DNA of 64,000 nucleotides from Azadirachta indica. Its lineage: Eukaryota > Streptophyta > Magnoliopsida > Sapindales > Meliaceae. A program made the position numbers and the translations under genes. Positions 50,501-58,479 of the stretch are shown here, in pieces (position 1 is the first letter of the stretch; the number at the start of each line of letters is the position of its first letter). The stretch covers positions 11,698,274 to 11,762,273 of the forward strand of contig CM040444.1 of NCBI GenBank assembly GCA_022749755.1, given 5' to 3'. Below the pieces are notes generated by a model, which saw nothing but the letters and a program-made list of their open reading frames with translations, was not told the origin of the DNA and made no database searches.

Positions 50501-53500
50501 CATAATTTATCAGCTATCTTATTTGTTCATAGAAATACATTTTATAATTTTTGAAGTATTTCTATTACAGATTATTACTTATTAATTATTTTTATTATAA
50601 ATTATAAATATTCAATTTGCATTTTGTTATTATAATAATTAATAATTTTAGCTTATAGGATATTCTGTGTTTAGGGGGATAAAATAATGCCCCATCCACT
50701 TTTTGCTCCCAAACATTGATTGGACAAAAAGTAGTCCAATCCCAACCCCAATACTATGTAGCTCATATGGCTTTCCAAATTGCAAATTTTTGTTATTTGA
50801 TGCAGATCTATACTTTAAGAAAATTAATGGGACAATAATATATAGTTGGCTACAATACATAGGCATCTCCATTTACACAAAATTATGACAGTTCAAACTA
50901 TATTTATACTAAACAAGGGGCAATAAGATATATAGCACTACATCAAACAAAGGACAATATTATATAAAAGGTTCATTTGGTGTAATTTTTCAAGTAGAAC
51001 ATTTTGAAATATACCTTTTACCAATAAAACTTTTATAAAGAGCTCTTTTAATAATAGTTCATTAATTTTTTAATCATCACAAATAACTTTTGGGACAATT
51101 GAGCAATTACTTTAATAGATAAGTTTTAATGCTCTATTTTAAAAAAATAGTATAAAATTTTTAAAACAAAATGAGGATATTTTAAAGAATTTTACTTTTT
51201 AGAAAAGCTTAGAGAGCTCTATTGCCGAAACCCTTACTGCCTAAAACCCAAATTTTAGGTTTCTTCCCCAAGAAAGAAAACTAATTTTTTAATTTCTAAA
51301 AACTCTTCTCAGTACCAATAAATGACATCCAAAAATTTGAAAAAAGCTTTTAACATTAGAAAAGCCCTTTTACCTAATTAAAAAGCTAAACAAACAAACA
51401 CATAGTCTAGTGCAGTCATAATAAGCCCAATCTTATTTTACATGCCAAACACTGCCGAAACAAGTAAAAACAACAATCCATCCAATGCAACTATTGCTTC
51501 CACCACTACTCATATTCCAATCATTTAAAGCAACTATCACTTAGGTTGCATACACACATACACAAAAGCCAGAATTTTAATGTCCTATCTCCCAATCATT
51601 TCCACAAACATACACCACTGTGGTTCTTTCATTATTGCAGCATTCATAAGAATCTTTTTATGCACCACAATAATTAGAGAGAAACTTTTGAGAATTCAAG
51701 GATGCAATTTCTCACCTTAGCTAAAAATTCGAGTAGATCAATTTCACAATATCCAATGATATTGCTCTTGGACAGTCTATTAGTCTGCATCATATAGAAA
51801 ATTGATGTAGTGATCACAATTTCATTAAAATCCTTCAATAATTATCAATATCAAGATGCAATTTCATAATGAAAGGCCAAAAAGAGAAAAACAATCATTC
51901 AGAGGAGAAACAATTACAAAAACCATTCATTAATCAACTTTAATTTCTAGATTTCAATGTTAAGAAACAAAGAAAAAAGAAGCGCCTCAATCAAACACAT
52001 AATTTCCAAAGAAATTCCACCCCACCAGTGGAGTGTCATTTTGCACAAATTTTGACCTTTCACATCGATCAATTCCAAATCCTTCAAGAGCCTCTTATTT
52101 ATGTCTTTAAAGCTTCCCCCATCAACCAATTGTAGTTTAGGTTCCAAGCATTCTCTTGTAATAAAGTATGTCATAATCTGATCGTGAAAAGATTAGGTCA
52201 TGGTATTGTTTTAAATTGGAATAGTATTTTTTCATTTGGCATTTTCAAATTCGAGAACATTTTCAGTAAAATAAATACAGCAATATTCACTTGGATGCTA
52301 ACTGAAAGCACAACTTTCATGCGAACAACATGTTAACCATCGATTGGAATAGAATGACAGTTCTGTAATGCACTCAGAAGAATATTTAAAGAGTGATGTG
52401 GGAATATAATTGATAGTTTTTACGTAAATGATTTGCGACAAACTACAGGAGTAAGGATGTTGAAATTTGGAATTAAATATTCTATCGACCAAAAATAACT
52501 AACTCATTTAATTCAAGTACACGCATAAAATGAAACATTAAATATTTTGCAAAATTAAGAGTTATTGCAGACCTCAAACACCGATATCCTAGCAATATGT
52601 GACCCATTTCTTTCCAAGAGAAGTTTCTTTTCCTGTGGAATAAAGAACAATTCCAGGTTCACATAATGTTCAAAATTATAAAAAAATAATATAGATAGAC
52701 TTGAAGCTTGACACTAAACCAGCGTGTCTGCAAAATAAATAAAAAGATCCACCCTAAATTAGAATGAAGATTCCAGAAAACTAAGAGATCAAATTTCACA
52801 ATTACAGTATCTAGGGAAACACATATCATGGGGTGCTACAGCTGCATATAACAGGGATATTAAAAACTGTATCTACAGTACAGCTAGTACCAAGAAACTA
52901 ATGCAAGAAAAATCAAGTCCTGGGCGTCATGGCAGTATATCTAATCCAGGCTGCAAAACAAATTAACTGGCTCAAAGTAATCCAAAAGTAATACAAAAAC
53001 CATGAGTTGGTCTGCTAGCACCTTTAGCCCATTAATATGATGAGTCATAATAATGTTTCACCAAAAACTTTCTTATTTGAAATGATAATTTCACATGACG
53101 AAGAGAGAGTATAATCAAAATGAGATAACATTGTAAAGTTAGCATCTCTGGACAGACAAAAATAAAAAATATTTATGTTTAGCAGAATTCGGAGATGGGA
53201 TGTTTTAAATACTTTACTAAAGGTTGGCCCAAGGATGAAAACTTTTGAGATCCTTTGGGCCAACCCCTTTGAACTGTAGCTTTGATGTGACATTTATGCA
53301 TAGCAAAGTACTATAGTATTATCTTCTAATTATATGCTCATAATCCAATTACCAAAAAGCTTTACATTCAACTCTTTGAAAATGGAAAAGCAAAAGCAAA
53401 GTCAAATTAACAAAAGTTTTTATCAAAGAAACGAACAGCATATAAACTACGAATAGAGATTTTGAACAGAGAACTCACAGAATTCCAGACAGGTTTATCC

Positions 53501-53959
53501 GTGCTGCAACAACAAATAAGAATGAAACAAAATTAACAAAAAATTAACGCCATTAAAGAAAAATGAAACAAGCATTTGCGGTGGAAAGTTCACTAACTGA
53601 TCCGAAACCTCAGTGCGAAACGTCTGCTCTCCAAGAGAAACGCAAGCCAGCCACTTGTCCTTGAATTTCATCTCCGCCTAAATTAAGATGTTAAACAATA
53701 TATATATGTGTGTGAAAAAAAAAAGAAATATTAAACAAATGATCCGGAAAGTAAAATAATAATTAATTACGCGAATTAGAGTGAGGAGAGCAATTCCGGC
53801 AAAATCCTCTGCATTGATGAGCTTGTGATGAGAACCGGAACCGGAACTTGAGCCGTTGCCATGACGGCGGCGGCGATGGAGGTGAAGCTTCTGCCGGAAC
53901 AGGGACCTGCGCGAAACTTTCTCGTCGGAAGGAGAATCTTTTGAGCTTCCATGCCCCAT
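29169..53959 (-). CDS. PSD2: Phosphatidylserine decarboxylase proenzyme, plant PSD2/PSD3 type (C2 + EF-hand + PSD), 21 exons
   Basis: Converts phosphatidylserine to phosphatidylethanolamine on endomembranes; Arabidopsis PSD2 (tonoplast) and PSD3 (ER) share this architecture. Coding exons (minus): 53771-53959, 53598-53677, 53479-53503, 52573-52632, 51716-51784, 46998-47090, 46873-46923, 43065-43148, 42620-42711, 40695-40850, 40526-40610, 36200-36311, 35231-35331, 34235-34282, 33239-33385, 31736-31831, 31563-31637, 31364-31456, 29557-29643, 29414-29464, 29169-29282. All introns are GT-AG. They sum to 1908 nt: 635 codons plus stop, a typical length for the family. Order: basic Ser-rich N-terminus (1-45), C2 domain (about 48-175), EF-hand loops 190-201 and 226-237, CCPVC pair (254-258), catalytic domain (about 330-635) with conserved Asp446 (AAD), His499 (DYHRFH) and GGST (588-591). 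Cleavage between Gly589 and Ser590 is expected to create the pyruvoyl group. The ATG at 53959 is the first ATG of the transcript-like region. No frameshift or stop was found. The choice between PSD2 and PSD3 is not resolvable here; the symbol is for the clade. Confidence 0.95.
29414..29464 (-). CDS. PSD2: PSD exon 20 (GGST self-cleavage site)
   Basis: Encodes FGYFSFGGSTVICVFEK (582-598). Ser590 of GGST is the expected pyruvoyl precursor at the new alpha-subunit N-terminus. Confidence 0.95.
29557..29643 (-). CDS. PSD2: PSD exon 19
   Basis: Encodes VAFVAIGATMVGSITFLKEE and GDDVKKGDE (553-581), the strand pair before the cleavage site. Confidence 0.94.
29914..30230 (-). mobile_element. Possible solo LTR in PSD intron 18
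   Basis: A 317-bp block bounded by TGTTGTAGC and CCTACATCA (TG...CA, imperfectly inverted ends). On the minus strand it starts TGATGTAGGAC and contains CACTATAAATATGG, a TATA-like box, then a T-rich U5-like end. No paired LTR, no internal domain and no exact target duplication, so the call is tentative. Confidence 0.35.
30262..30325 (+). repeat. Short dispersed repeat, copy 2 (PSD intron 18)
   Basis: AACACTAAATCCTTACCCCC with neighbours matches 28868-28930. Confidence 0.5.
31364..31456 (-). CDS. PSD2: PSD exon 18
   Basis: Encodes VNPIAVNSKYCNVFTENKR and AVAIISTEYFGK (522-552). Acceptor CCTAG, donor GTTTGC. Confidence 0.94.
31563..31637 (-). CDS. PSD2: PSD exon 17 (catalytic His)
   Basis: Encodes DYHRFHFPVSGTIEKF and VNIPGCLYT (497-521). 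YHRFHxP carries the conserved histidine required for self-processing in characterised PSDs. Confidence 0.95.
31736..31831 (-). CDS. PSD2: PSD exon 16
   Basis: Encodes GRKFSIQGLLGPDIRSEAF and VNGSLVIFRLAPQ (465-496). Acceptor TATAG, donor GTATTT. Confidence 0.94.
31997..32098 (+). repeat. 51-bp tandem duplication in PSD intron 15
   Basis: Two units start GATTCTAAAGACTACTTAAT at 31997 and 32048. They differ by one base (CCACATG versus CCTCATG), so the duplication looks recent. Confidence 0.92.
33239..33385 (-). CDS. PSD2: PSD exon 15 (NEFFIREL; catalytic Asp)
   Basis: Encodes TFNEFFIRELQPGARLI, the family hallmark, and VAVCAADSRLMAF with Asp446 at the position of the protease Asp of PSDs. Acceptor CTCAG, donor GTACTT. 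Confidence 0.95.
34235..34282 (-). CDS. PSD2: PSD exon 14
   Basis: Encodes DQINMAEVKYPLEHFK (400-415), strongly conserved in plant PSD2/3. Acceptor TTGTAG, donor GTATGT; 48 nt. Confidence 0.93.
35231..35331 (-). CDS. PSD2: PSD exon 13
   Basis: Completes Gly366, then TKELLKSISEKQGKKMNSVE and SSKEIPNFINFFK (367-399). Acceptor ATGCAG, donor GTATGA. Confidence 0.93.
35519..35563 (+). repeat. (AG)n microsatellite in PSD intron 12
   Basis: About 22 uninterrupted AG units, followed by ATTCCTGAGG. Confidence 0.95.
36200..36311 (-). CDS. PSD2: PSD exon 12
   Basis: Encodes VFDRRTKRLVEELIDGKIVL and SMRAIYQSKLGLGLMDI (329-365), the start of the decarboxylase domain. Ends with one base of Gly366 before donor GTATGG. 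Confidence 0.94.
37317..37450. repeat. MITE fragment in PSD intron 11
   Basis: TGCTTATTTATTTTTCTAAT through ATTATTCTAAATAATATGAT and AACATCTAAACAAATATCTG; matches 11360-11470. Confidence 0.5.
37990..39480 (+). mobile_element. Truncated Ty3/gypsy (chromovirus-like) remnant in PSD intron 11, antisense to PSD
   Basis: RNase H tail ECKPGKANIMADILS-like (about 38010-38050). A decayed integrase follows: an RFWTELVKLMG-like stretch (38677-38715), SFHPKTNGQIEQLNTLLELH (38738-38797), then LLNVAQFSYKLQQSEATN with frame corrections (38840-38895). KKYEEPFLII and PLHLT...YLKPY (39080-39195) form the region before a chromodomain. Purine tract AAAGGGAGGACTTTTAAG (39231-39248) precedes TGTCAAGGCAACTTC (39249), the likely 3' LTR start. 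A 5' half was not found. Confidence 0.75.
39249..39480 (+). repeat. Probable partial 3' LTR of the gypsy remnant
   Basis: Begins TGTCAAGG immediately after the purine tract and has a GTATAAATAA box at about 39328. The right boundary is uncertain. Confidence 0.45.
40526..40610 (-). CDS. PSD2: PSD exon 11
   Basis: Encodes WMFKLSEWSHLSSYDVGLN and SGSSASHIL (301-328). Acceptor GGTAG completes Gly300; donor GTATGC. Confidence 0.93.
40695..40850 (-). CDS. PSD2: PSD exon 10 (CCPVC motif region)
   Basis: Completes Lys248, then EFLMNCCPVCGEIF with a cysteine pair typical of the plant PSD2/3 clade, followed by MIHLTLCFDEGTGN and GGFLTEKQASYG. Phase-2 end before donor GTGAGA. Confidence 0.94.
41614..41987. 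mobile_element. MITE in PSD intron 9
   Basis: Left end GTGCCTATTTGTTTTTCAGT; right end, reversed, GGGTCTATTTTTTCTCATTT followed by GAAATCTGAAATCTGAATA. These are imperfect TIRs of about 40 bp around an AT-rich core. Related pieces lie at 11232-11680, 37317-37450 and 48358-48460. The family resembles plant hAT-type MITEs; no target duplication was confirmed. Confidence 0.55.
42620..42711 (-). CDS. PSD2: PSD exon 9 (EF-hand 2)
   Basis: KEELFKAA leads into loop DKNGDGVVSMDE (226-237), also canonical, then LADLLVVQQEK. The codon for Lys248 is split: donor GTAATG after AA. Confidence 0.94.
43065..43148 (-). CDS. PSD2: PSD exon 8 (EF-hand 1)
   Basis: Opens with the loop DYDDDGKLTFSE (190-201), with all canonical Ca2+-ligand positions including the Glu at position 12, followed by FCDLISAFGNQVAANK. 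Acceptor CATAG, donor GTTTGA. Confidence 0.94.
43968..44275. mobile_element. MITE with about 65-bp TIRs in PSD intron 7
   Basis: The left arm runs TTCAAAATGTCTTTAAAAAA, TGACCAACTT, GACAAAATTACCCC. The reversed right arm runs TTCAAAATGTTTTAAAAAAT, TATCTACTTT, GACGAAATTATTCC. The core repeats GCTCG(A/T)AA(G/C)TA-type words. TGACCAA and CTCGAAAGT words are shared with the MULE at 8391-11162, suggesting a non-autonomous relative. Confidence 0.65.
44601..44796 (+). repeat. Copia LTR in PSD intron 7
   Basis: Starts TGTTAATGCTAAATAGG and ends GTGTGCATAAACA, directly followed by the primer-binding site. The internal CTCTCTCTCTCT run is typical of the LTR 3' part. The left border is an estimate. Confidence 0.65.
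44797..44808 (+). other. Retrotransposon primer-binding site
   Basis: TGGTATCAGAGA, complementary to the 3' end of initiator tRNA-Met, the standard copia primer, one base after the LTR's terminal CA. Confidence 0.8.
44809..45340 (+). mobile_element. 5' leader fragment of the copia element, truncated
   Basis: C-rich leader with ACCACCATTGACTTG and CACCACCAGCCTCG. No gag domain is recognisable and no second LTR was found in the intron, so only the 5' end is present. Confidence 0.45.
46873..46923 (-). CDS. PSD2: PSD exon 7 (linker to EF-hands)
   Basis: Encodes DPTETERSFARRILAIV (173-189), the helix entering the first EF-hand. Acceptor GGAAG, donor GTATGT. Confidence 0.9.
46998..47090 (-). CDS. 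PSD2: PSD exon 6 (C2 domain end)
   Basis: Encodes DSDSDFEVFDLLDPSSSDT, then IVGNITLSCFVE (142-172), the last C2 strands. Acceptor TTGCAG, donor GTATGT. Confidence 0.93.
48358..48460. repeat. MITE fragment in PSD intron 5
   Basis: GTTAGTTTTTTATCTGAAAT followed by ATAAATCTAGATATATAAAT, resembling the family end at 11360-11450. Confidence 0.45.
48959..48968 (+). repeat. Left target-site duplication (intron 5 element)
   Basis: ACTAAATAAA, identical to 50092-50101. Confidence 0.85.
48969..50091. mobile_element. 1.12-kb non-autonomous Mutator-like element in PSD intron 5
   Basis: TIRs of about 125 bp. Left: GGGGTTTTTAACGCATACCT, CCCCTGAGGTTTTAGACTTT. Right, reversed: GGGATTTTAACACATACTGC, CCCTGAGGTTTTGGACTTT. 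Both continue to GTTGGTCAACC or TTGGTCAACC. Perfect 10-bp direct repeats ACTAAATAAA lie at 48959-48968 and 50092-50101. Long TIRs with a 9-10 bp duplication indicate the Mutator superfamily. No coding capacity. Confidence 0.88.
50092..50101 (+). repeat. Right target-site duplication (intron 5 element)
   Basis: ACTAAATAAA, identical to 48959-48968. Confidence 0.85.
50102..51715. other. AT-rich part of PSD intron 5
   Basis: Very A+T-rich (50100-50650), then ordinary intron sequence. No domain or clear element ends. Confidence 0.5.
51716..51784 (-). CDS. PSD2: PSD exon 5 (C2 domain)
   Basis: Encodes TNRLSKSNIIGYCEIDLLEF then LAK (119-141), the conserved NxIIGYCE strand of the C2 fold. Acceptor ATGCAG, donor GTGAGA. 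Confidence 0.93.
52573..52632 (-). CDS. PSD2: PSD exon 4 (C2 domain)
   Basis: Encodes EKKLLLERNGSHIARISVFE (residues 99-118). Acceptor CCACAG, donor GTCTGC; in-frame 60 nt. Confidence 0.93.
53219..53270. repeat. Short hairpin in PSD intron 3
   Basis: Arms AAAGGTTGGCCCAAGGAT (53219-53236) and ATCCTTTGGGCCAACCCCTT (53250-53269) pair with a one-base bulge around a 13-nt loop. Confidence 0.7.
53479..53503 (-). CDS. PSD2: PSD exon 3, 25-nt microexon (C2 domain)
   Basis: Acceptor TTGCAG, donor GTGAGT. The 25 nt complete HTDKPVWNS, which matches the C2 segment of the family (T-D/E-K-P-x-W-N-S). Exons 2 and 3 total 105 nt, so skipping exon 3 would shift the frame. Confidence 0.9.
53598..53677 (-). 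CDS. PSD2: PSD exon 2 (C2 domain)
   Basis: Acceptor TTTAG. Encodes AEMKFKDKWLACVSLGEQ followed by TFRTEVSD. Donor GTTAGT after GATCA leaves two bases of a codon, completed by the microexon. Confidence 0.93.
53771..53959 (-). CDS. PSD2: PSD exon 1 (residues 1-63)
   Basis: Starts at ATG 53959 (MGHGSSKDS). The N-terminus MGxxxS is a possible N-myristoylation context (inference). An Arg/His/Ser-rich stretch is followed by INAEDFAGIALLTLIR, the conserved entry into the C2 domain. Ends CGC before donor GTAATT, phase 0. Confidence 0.93.
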
Positions 53960-54029
53960 TCTCGCACACCTTGTCTCTTGTTGAGAAGATGAAATTAGGA
54001 TCAATGGTAGTCGAGACTCAATCGAAAAG

Positions 54030-54110
54030 GAAGAGTAAGTGAAACCAACTAAAGGAAATTGAAGGAACCAAACAGTATATACGTTGACCTACATTCGGGA
54101 AAAGAAAAGA
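54030..54110 (-). promoter_or_regulatory. Probable PSD core promoter and 5' leader
   Basis: On the minus strand a TATATAC box lies at 54075-54082, about 120 nt before the ATG, with a W-box core (TTGAC on the plus strand, 54084-54088) directly upstream. No ATG is seen between the TATA box and 53959, so the leader would be short and free of upstream ORFs. The transcription start is not determined. Confidence 0.4.
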
Positions 54111-54339
54111 TATTCTTGCTAACCATGATGGATAACAGCATTTTCATCTCTGAATCTTTATAAAATAACAAAATATAATATTTATTTCTAAAATGTTACA
54201 TTTTAGTCCTCATCCTTGGCATTCCAACATTGTATCTTATAAAGTAACATTACTAGGCAACCTAACAATGAGTTTGAGTCTCACAATATACAAAGTATGA
54301 TAATCTCTCACTATTTATGAATTGAATATCCTGTATATT

Positions 54340-54960
54340 AGTGTAAAATTCTCAACATATATATGAGAAAATATTTTGGTACACCATAATAATATTCATA
54401 AATTCTCACACAATCTTCACATGTGAGAGTAAAAATTTTATGATTAGTATGAAGAGATTTTTGGATGTATTATAATAATGCTCATTTAAATTCTCGATTT
54501 TCTCAACAAAATTTTAATTTTCTCGTAAATAGTTAGATTTATAACAGTTTTATGTATATTCTCCACATATTTTAATTAAAATATTGATTTTTTGGTATAT
54601 AATAACAATATTCATCCATATTTTTAATAGATTTATAATGTAATATAAAAGATTTTCTCAACAGATAGTGACATATTTGGATATATTATCATTGTTTACG
54701 TAAGGAGATTTTTAGATACATTATAATAATTTTCATCTAAAATCTTAATAAAATTTTGATGTAATATTAGATATTTTATAAGAGCCGTTCATTTAAATTC
54801 TTGACAATTTTTAATATAACATTAATCTTTGAATACACCATAACAATGTTAATCTAAATTCACTGTTTATGTGAAGAGACTTTTACATGTATCATAGCAA
54901 TGCTCATCTGAATTTTCGGTAAATTTATGATATAATATTAATAAATTATATACTGTAGTA
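54340..54960. repeat. Degenerate minisatellite upstream of PSD
   Basis: At least six diverged units recur with the theme GAGATTTTTGGATAC-(C/A)ATAATAAT-(G/A)TTCATCTAAATTCTC. Clear starts are near 54368, 54450, 54587, 54700, 54827 and 54877. Spacing is irregular (about 50-135 bp). Confidence 0.65.
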
Positions 54961-55164
54961 GCTAATATGAGGAAGAAAGTACAACTATCTGGGAAGAAAA
55001 TGTTCAAATTGAGACAATTATGTCTATGATTATATTTTCAAAGTATAGTGACTAAAATGTTATTATCCCATGTTCTAAATCTAATAAAATAGCTGGGGTA
55101 GCTGCATCTCCGTCTGTTTCCGTGCGTCCGCACATCAGCGATTGGCCCACAATCTATTTTTCTA

Positions 55165-55262
55165 TGTGCTGCTAGTGCTAGTGCTAGTTGTCACGTGCCG
55201 CCGGTTTCCCAGCGCGTGACATAGTGCTACTGCTAGTGCTACTGCTAGTGCGTTCTCCACCA
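55165..55262. repeat. GCTAGT/GCTACT repeat island with G-box
   Basis: GCTAGTGCTAGTGCTAG (from about 55173) and GTGCTACTGCTAGTGCTACT (55225-) flank a GC-rich core. A CACGTG box (55192-55197) is present, and TGTCACG (55189-55195) and CGTGACA (55215-55221) form an inverted pair. It stands out from the AT-rich surroundings. Confidence 0.6.
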
Positions 55263-55279
55263 AGGCTTGACCATTTATA

Positions 55280-56330
55280 CCAGTGCGATAAGATTAAGAT
55301 TGAGCAGTGCCACGTAAGTAAAACAAGACGACAAATTTTGCAACATTGTTGCTACTTGGGATAATAACATTTTCGTACCTAAACTTTTTCCAAACAAACA
55401 ATTAGGTTGACAAAAACTAGGAAATAACCAAAAATACCTCATTTTTACCTCAAAAATTTAAAATACCCATTCTACAATAAATTCAACCAAAAATGTCCCT
55501 CTTTTATTGTTTTGAAAAAATTATGTCCTCGCACCCATTTTGAATTAAAGTCTAACTTTTCACCTTATTATCGTTAAAAAATAAGTTTTAAATAAATAAA
55601 ATTTTTATCTTACTTGAAACTACTTTCAAGTAAAGTAAAAATACAACCTTATTGAAATAAAAATTTTACCTTATTCGAGCGACAATAAAGTAAAAAGTTA
55701 GACTTTAGTTCAAATTGGGCATGAGTGCATTTTTATCCAAAATACTTAAAATTAAACGTTTTTATTAACTTTCCACAAGGAGATATTTTTTATTATTTCT
55801 CTAATTTTTATAATTTCATGTAGTTTCCTGTAGCCAATTGTTGTTACTATCTAAAAAACGTTGTTAGAATTAAAAAACTTACGTTCTAAATTATTATTTT
55901 AAAAAGTAGGGGACGAAAATTCATTATCTACTAGTCTTAGATATTAATAAATAATAAAACAAAGAATATATATGAACTTTAATTCTTTATAAATAAATTC
56001 TTAATAATCAACAAAATTATGCATAAAACTAAAAAATAACTAAATTATGAATAGATATGTTCAAATTACTAAAATGTATTATTTTTTATTTTAAAATATG
56101 TTTTTTGTTACTATGAATTAAAATTATAAATAACAAATAGAAAGATATAAATAATATTTTAATTATAATTCAACCAATGAATGCTTTTCTTTTTTTCAAT
56201 CAATTGTTAAAAGACCATTCATCATAATAAATATGGAATTAAATGCTTAATAATATTTCAACTACATATTTAATTAAAAGAGCATTACATTTATAAAAGA
56301 ATTCTTATTTGTTGATACCAAAATTAGTAC
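55280..56330. other. AT-rich intergenic DNA
   Basis: No gene. Weakly repetitive TTTTACCTTA(T/C)TCGA-like words at 55555-55690, partly inverted (AAAGTTAGACTTTAG). Confidence 0.45.
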
Positions 56331-57360
56331 TTCGATATCTCACAGTGATCATTAGAGTAAAACTTTTTATTGCTTAGTCGAGAGAATAATACGTATAAAT
56401 TTACATGAATAAGGCACAGTATATATATTGTCAGTTTTCTTGTCCTAATAGTACTCGGAGTGAACTCTAATAGAATTTCAATATGTTTCAAATTATAATT
56501 GCATATTTAATTTGGTTTCTTATCTCCGTAAGGATCCAAAGGACAAATAATTTCCCTTAGCTTGCGACGTTCGTTAAATCCTCCTGACCAGATATGATCT
56601 AACCAAAACCCGTCTCTAATCGAGCTAAACAAACCGCTATCTTGATTGAGCAGATATTTGGGCTTATTGGCATGTGGCCCATTAACCCCTTAGGCCTCAA
56701 GCTATTCTCCCAAGCATCGAGCCCTTTAGTTTTCAGTGAAACTAGTGCTTTCACTGAAAACTTGATTCTGAAACAATCTCTTTTTGCACCTGAGTAATTT
56801 GTTAGTTTAACCTAAACAACTTCGAGCCAAAGTAAATACTAAGCCAAACAAGACCCACAAAGTCCACTAAGTAGACATACTCGCTACTCTTTCAAAAATT
56901 AAGCCACTCTACCATTAATGAGAACTAGACTTAAATTTGGCAGTTGAACACCGAACACAATAGTGACCTTTAAAGTTTAAATGAAGTGTCAGCAGCGTGA
57001 AATGTGCCTGCTCGATGTTCTGAATTTCGTGGTGACAATTGATGTGCATAAATGCTGCAACCATTATTGCATTTTAAACCTTTCATTACCCCACTATATA
57101 CCTTTGTACAAGTGATACACAATAACATCTCTTTAATGCAGGATAGCCATGTTAGTAAATGGTGTTGCGGAATTATCTAGGCCGTCAATCTTGACAAGAA
57201 AATCAAGAGAAGGTAAAATGAGTATAAAAGCTTTAGTTTGACCCTTCTCTTCCATTTTACACTCTTTCATACTTCGCAAACTCTTTTATTTGTTGGTAGA
57301 AAGGACTTGTTTGCACATTCGGTGCCTACTCTCATTCATCAGTGAACTCTTCTATCAAGT
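56330..57360 (-). other. Candidate 3' LTR zone of the Tat-type gypsy element
   Basis: By position, the downstream LTR of the minus-strand gypsy should lie here. I could not fix TG...CA borders or a polypurine tract. On the plus strand a TATAAAA box at 57220-57226 and a donor-like AAGTAAGT at 57357-57364 would suit a promoter and first intron for the antisense ORF (inference). Confidence 0.3.
56728..56762. repeat. Perfect 14-bp inverted repeat
   Basis: AGTTTTCAGTGAAA (56728-56741), loop CTAGTGC, then TTTCACTGAAAACT (56749-56762). Confidence 0.9.
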
Positions 57361-58479
57361 AAGTTTTTTCTTTGTTCAAATCTCATTATCATGCATGCAT
57401 TATTTTGTTTATCATTGAAATGAGAGTCTATGTGTTACCTAAGAGTTGTTTGAAAAAATGTTGCTACGATTTCCTTACATTTCATACTTATTTTTTTTGT
57501 TTTAAAACGTTAGAATCTTTGTTGAATAGACAAGAAATACTCATTGAAACAAAACTTAGGCAAACGGGCTCAATTTTAAAGGGCCTTGTAACTTGGACTT
57601 TTCTTTCATCTAAGCAAATAATGTGTTGTGCCTTGGTTTGTAGATTACAACCCCAATAGTATAATTGCCAATCGATAAAAGATGAAAATTGATCTCATGG
57701 TTTATGTTAACTTATGATTAGATCTCACGTGATAAAATCTTGCGTGCTAAGGTTTGCTTCTTTAGATGAGCATAAATATAATACTTAGTTTAGTTTACCT
57801 GTTATAAATACAATTGTAGTTGTTCATAGGACAAACTTTAAGCTGACCAGCTTTGTGTTGATATATCTTAGGTTGATCACGTCAAGGTTTAAGAGATCTA
57901 ACGTGAAAGATATTCTCAGTAACCTAGGGAGCGAGTTTGATACCTCTTCAATATGCTCATATGAAACAGATTATGAGAACTAGAATTGGCTTCCTTGTAG
58001 GGTTAAAGCTAAACTGATTAGAGAGCACAGGACTATCCCTTTAAGAAAGCCCAAACCTTAGCTATATTAGACTTTAATGATGAAAACCTATTAATCATCT
58101 TAAGCCCTAGGTCAAAAGCCCTTAAGTACTTTGGATTAGAACTTGAGGTATTAATTCTATCGATAATTCATTTTACTATATGCAAGGAACGACAGACCTT
58201 GAAAAATTGATATGAGAGACCAAAAGGTCCTTTAGAACCTTTCAGCCCTGACGAATAGAGTTACCAAGGGATATGATCATCCCGCCTCTTATAGCCAAAT
58301 TCCCAAACCACATACACTTGAATTGGGACCAGTATTTAATATCCCTGAAGCACTTCTGATAAAGAGTAGAGAAAGTGATGGAAACGGAGATGATAAGGAT
58401 GAAAAGGGGTTAGGGAATGAATAAAATGAGATTGACTCTAAGGGCCAAAACCCTATTGTCCAATAACCTCATCCTGACC

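Noticed and set aside
53960..54004. Longer PSD start in frame with 15 extra residues
   Set aside because: That start is TTG, not ATG. The ATG at 53959 gives the family-typical MGxxxS opening.
55165..55262. GC-richer patch considered as the first exon of an unannotated gene
   Set aside because: No open frame with a domain, and no downstream exon with consistent splice sites was seen.
57372..57659. 95-codon open frame on the plus strand
   Set aside because: No recognisable domain and located in the presumed leader of the Tat antisense ORF. Not supported as a gene.
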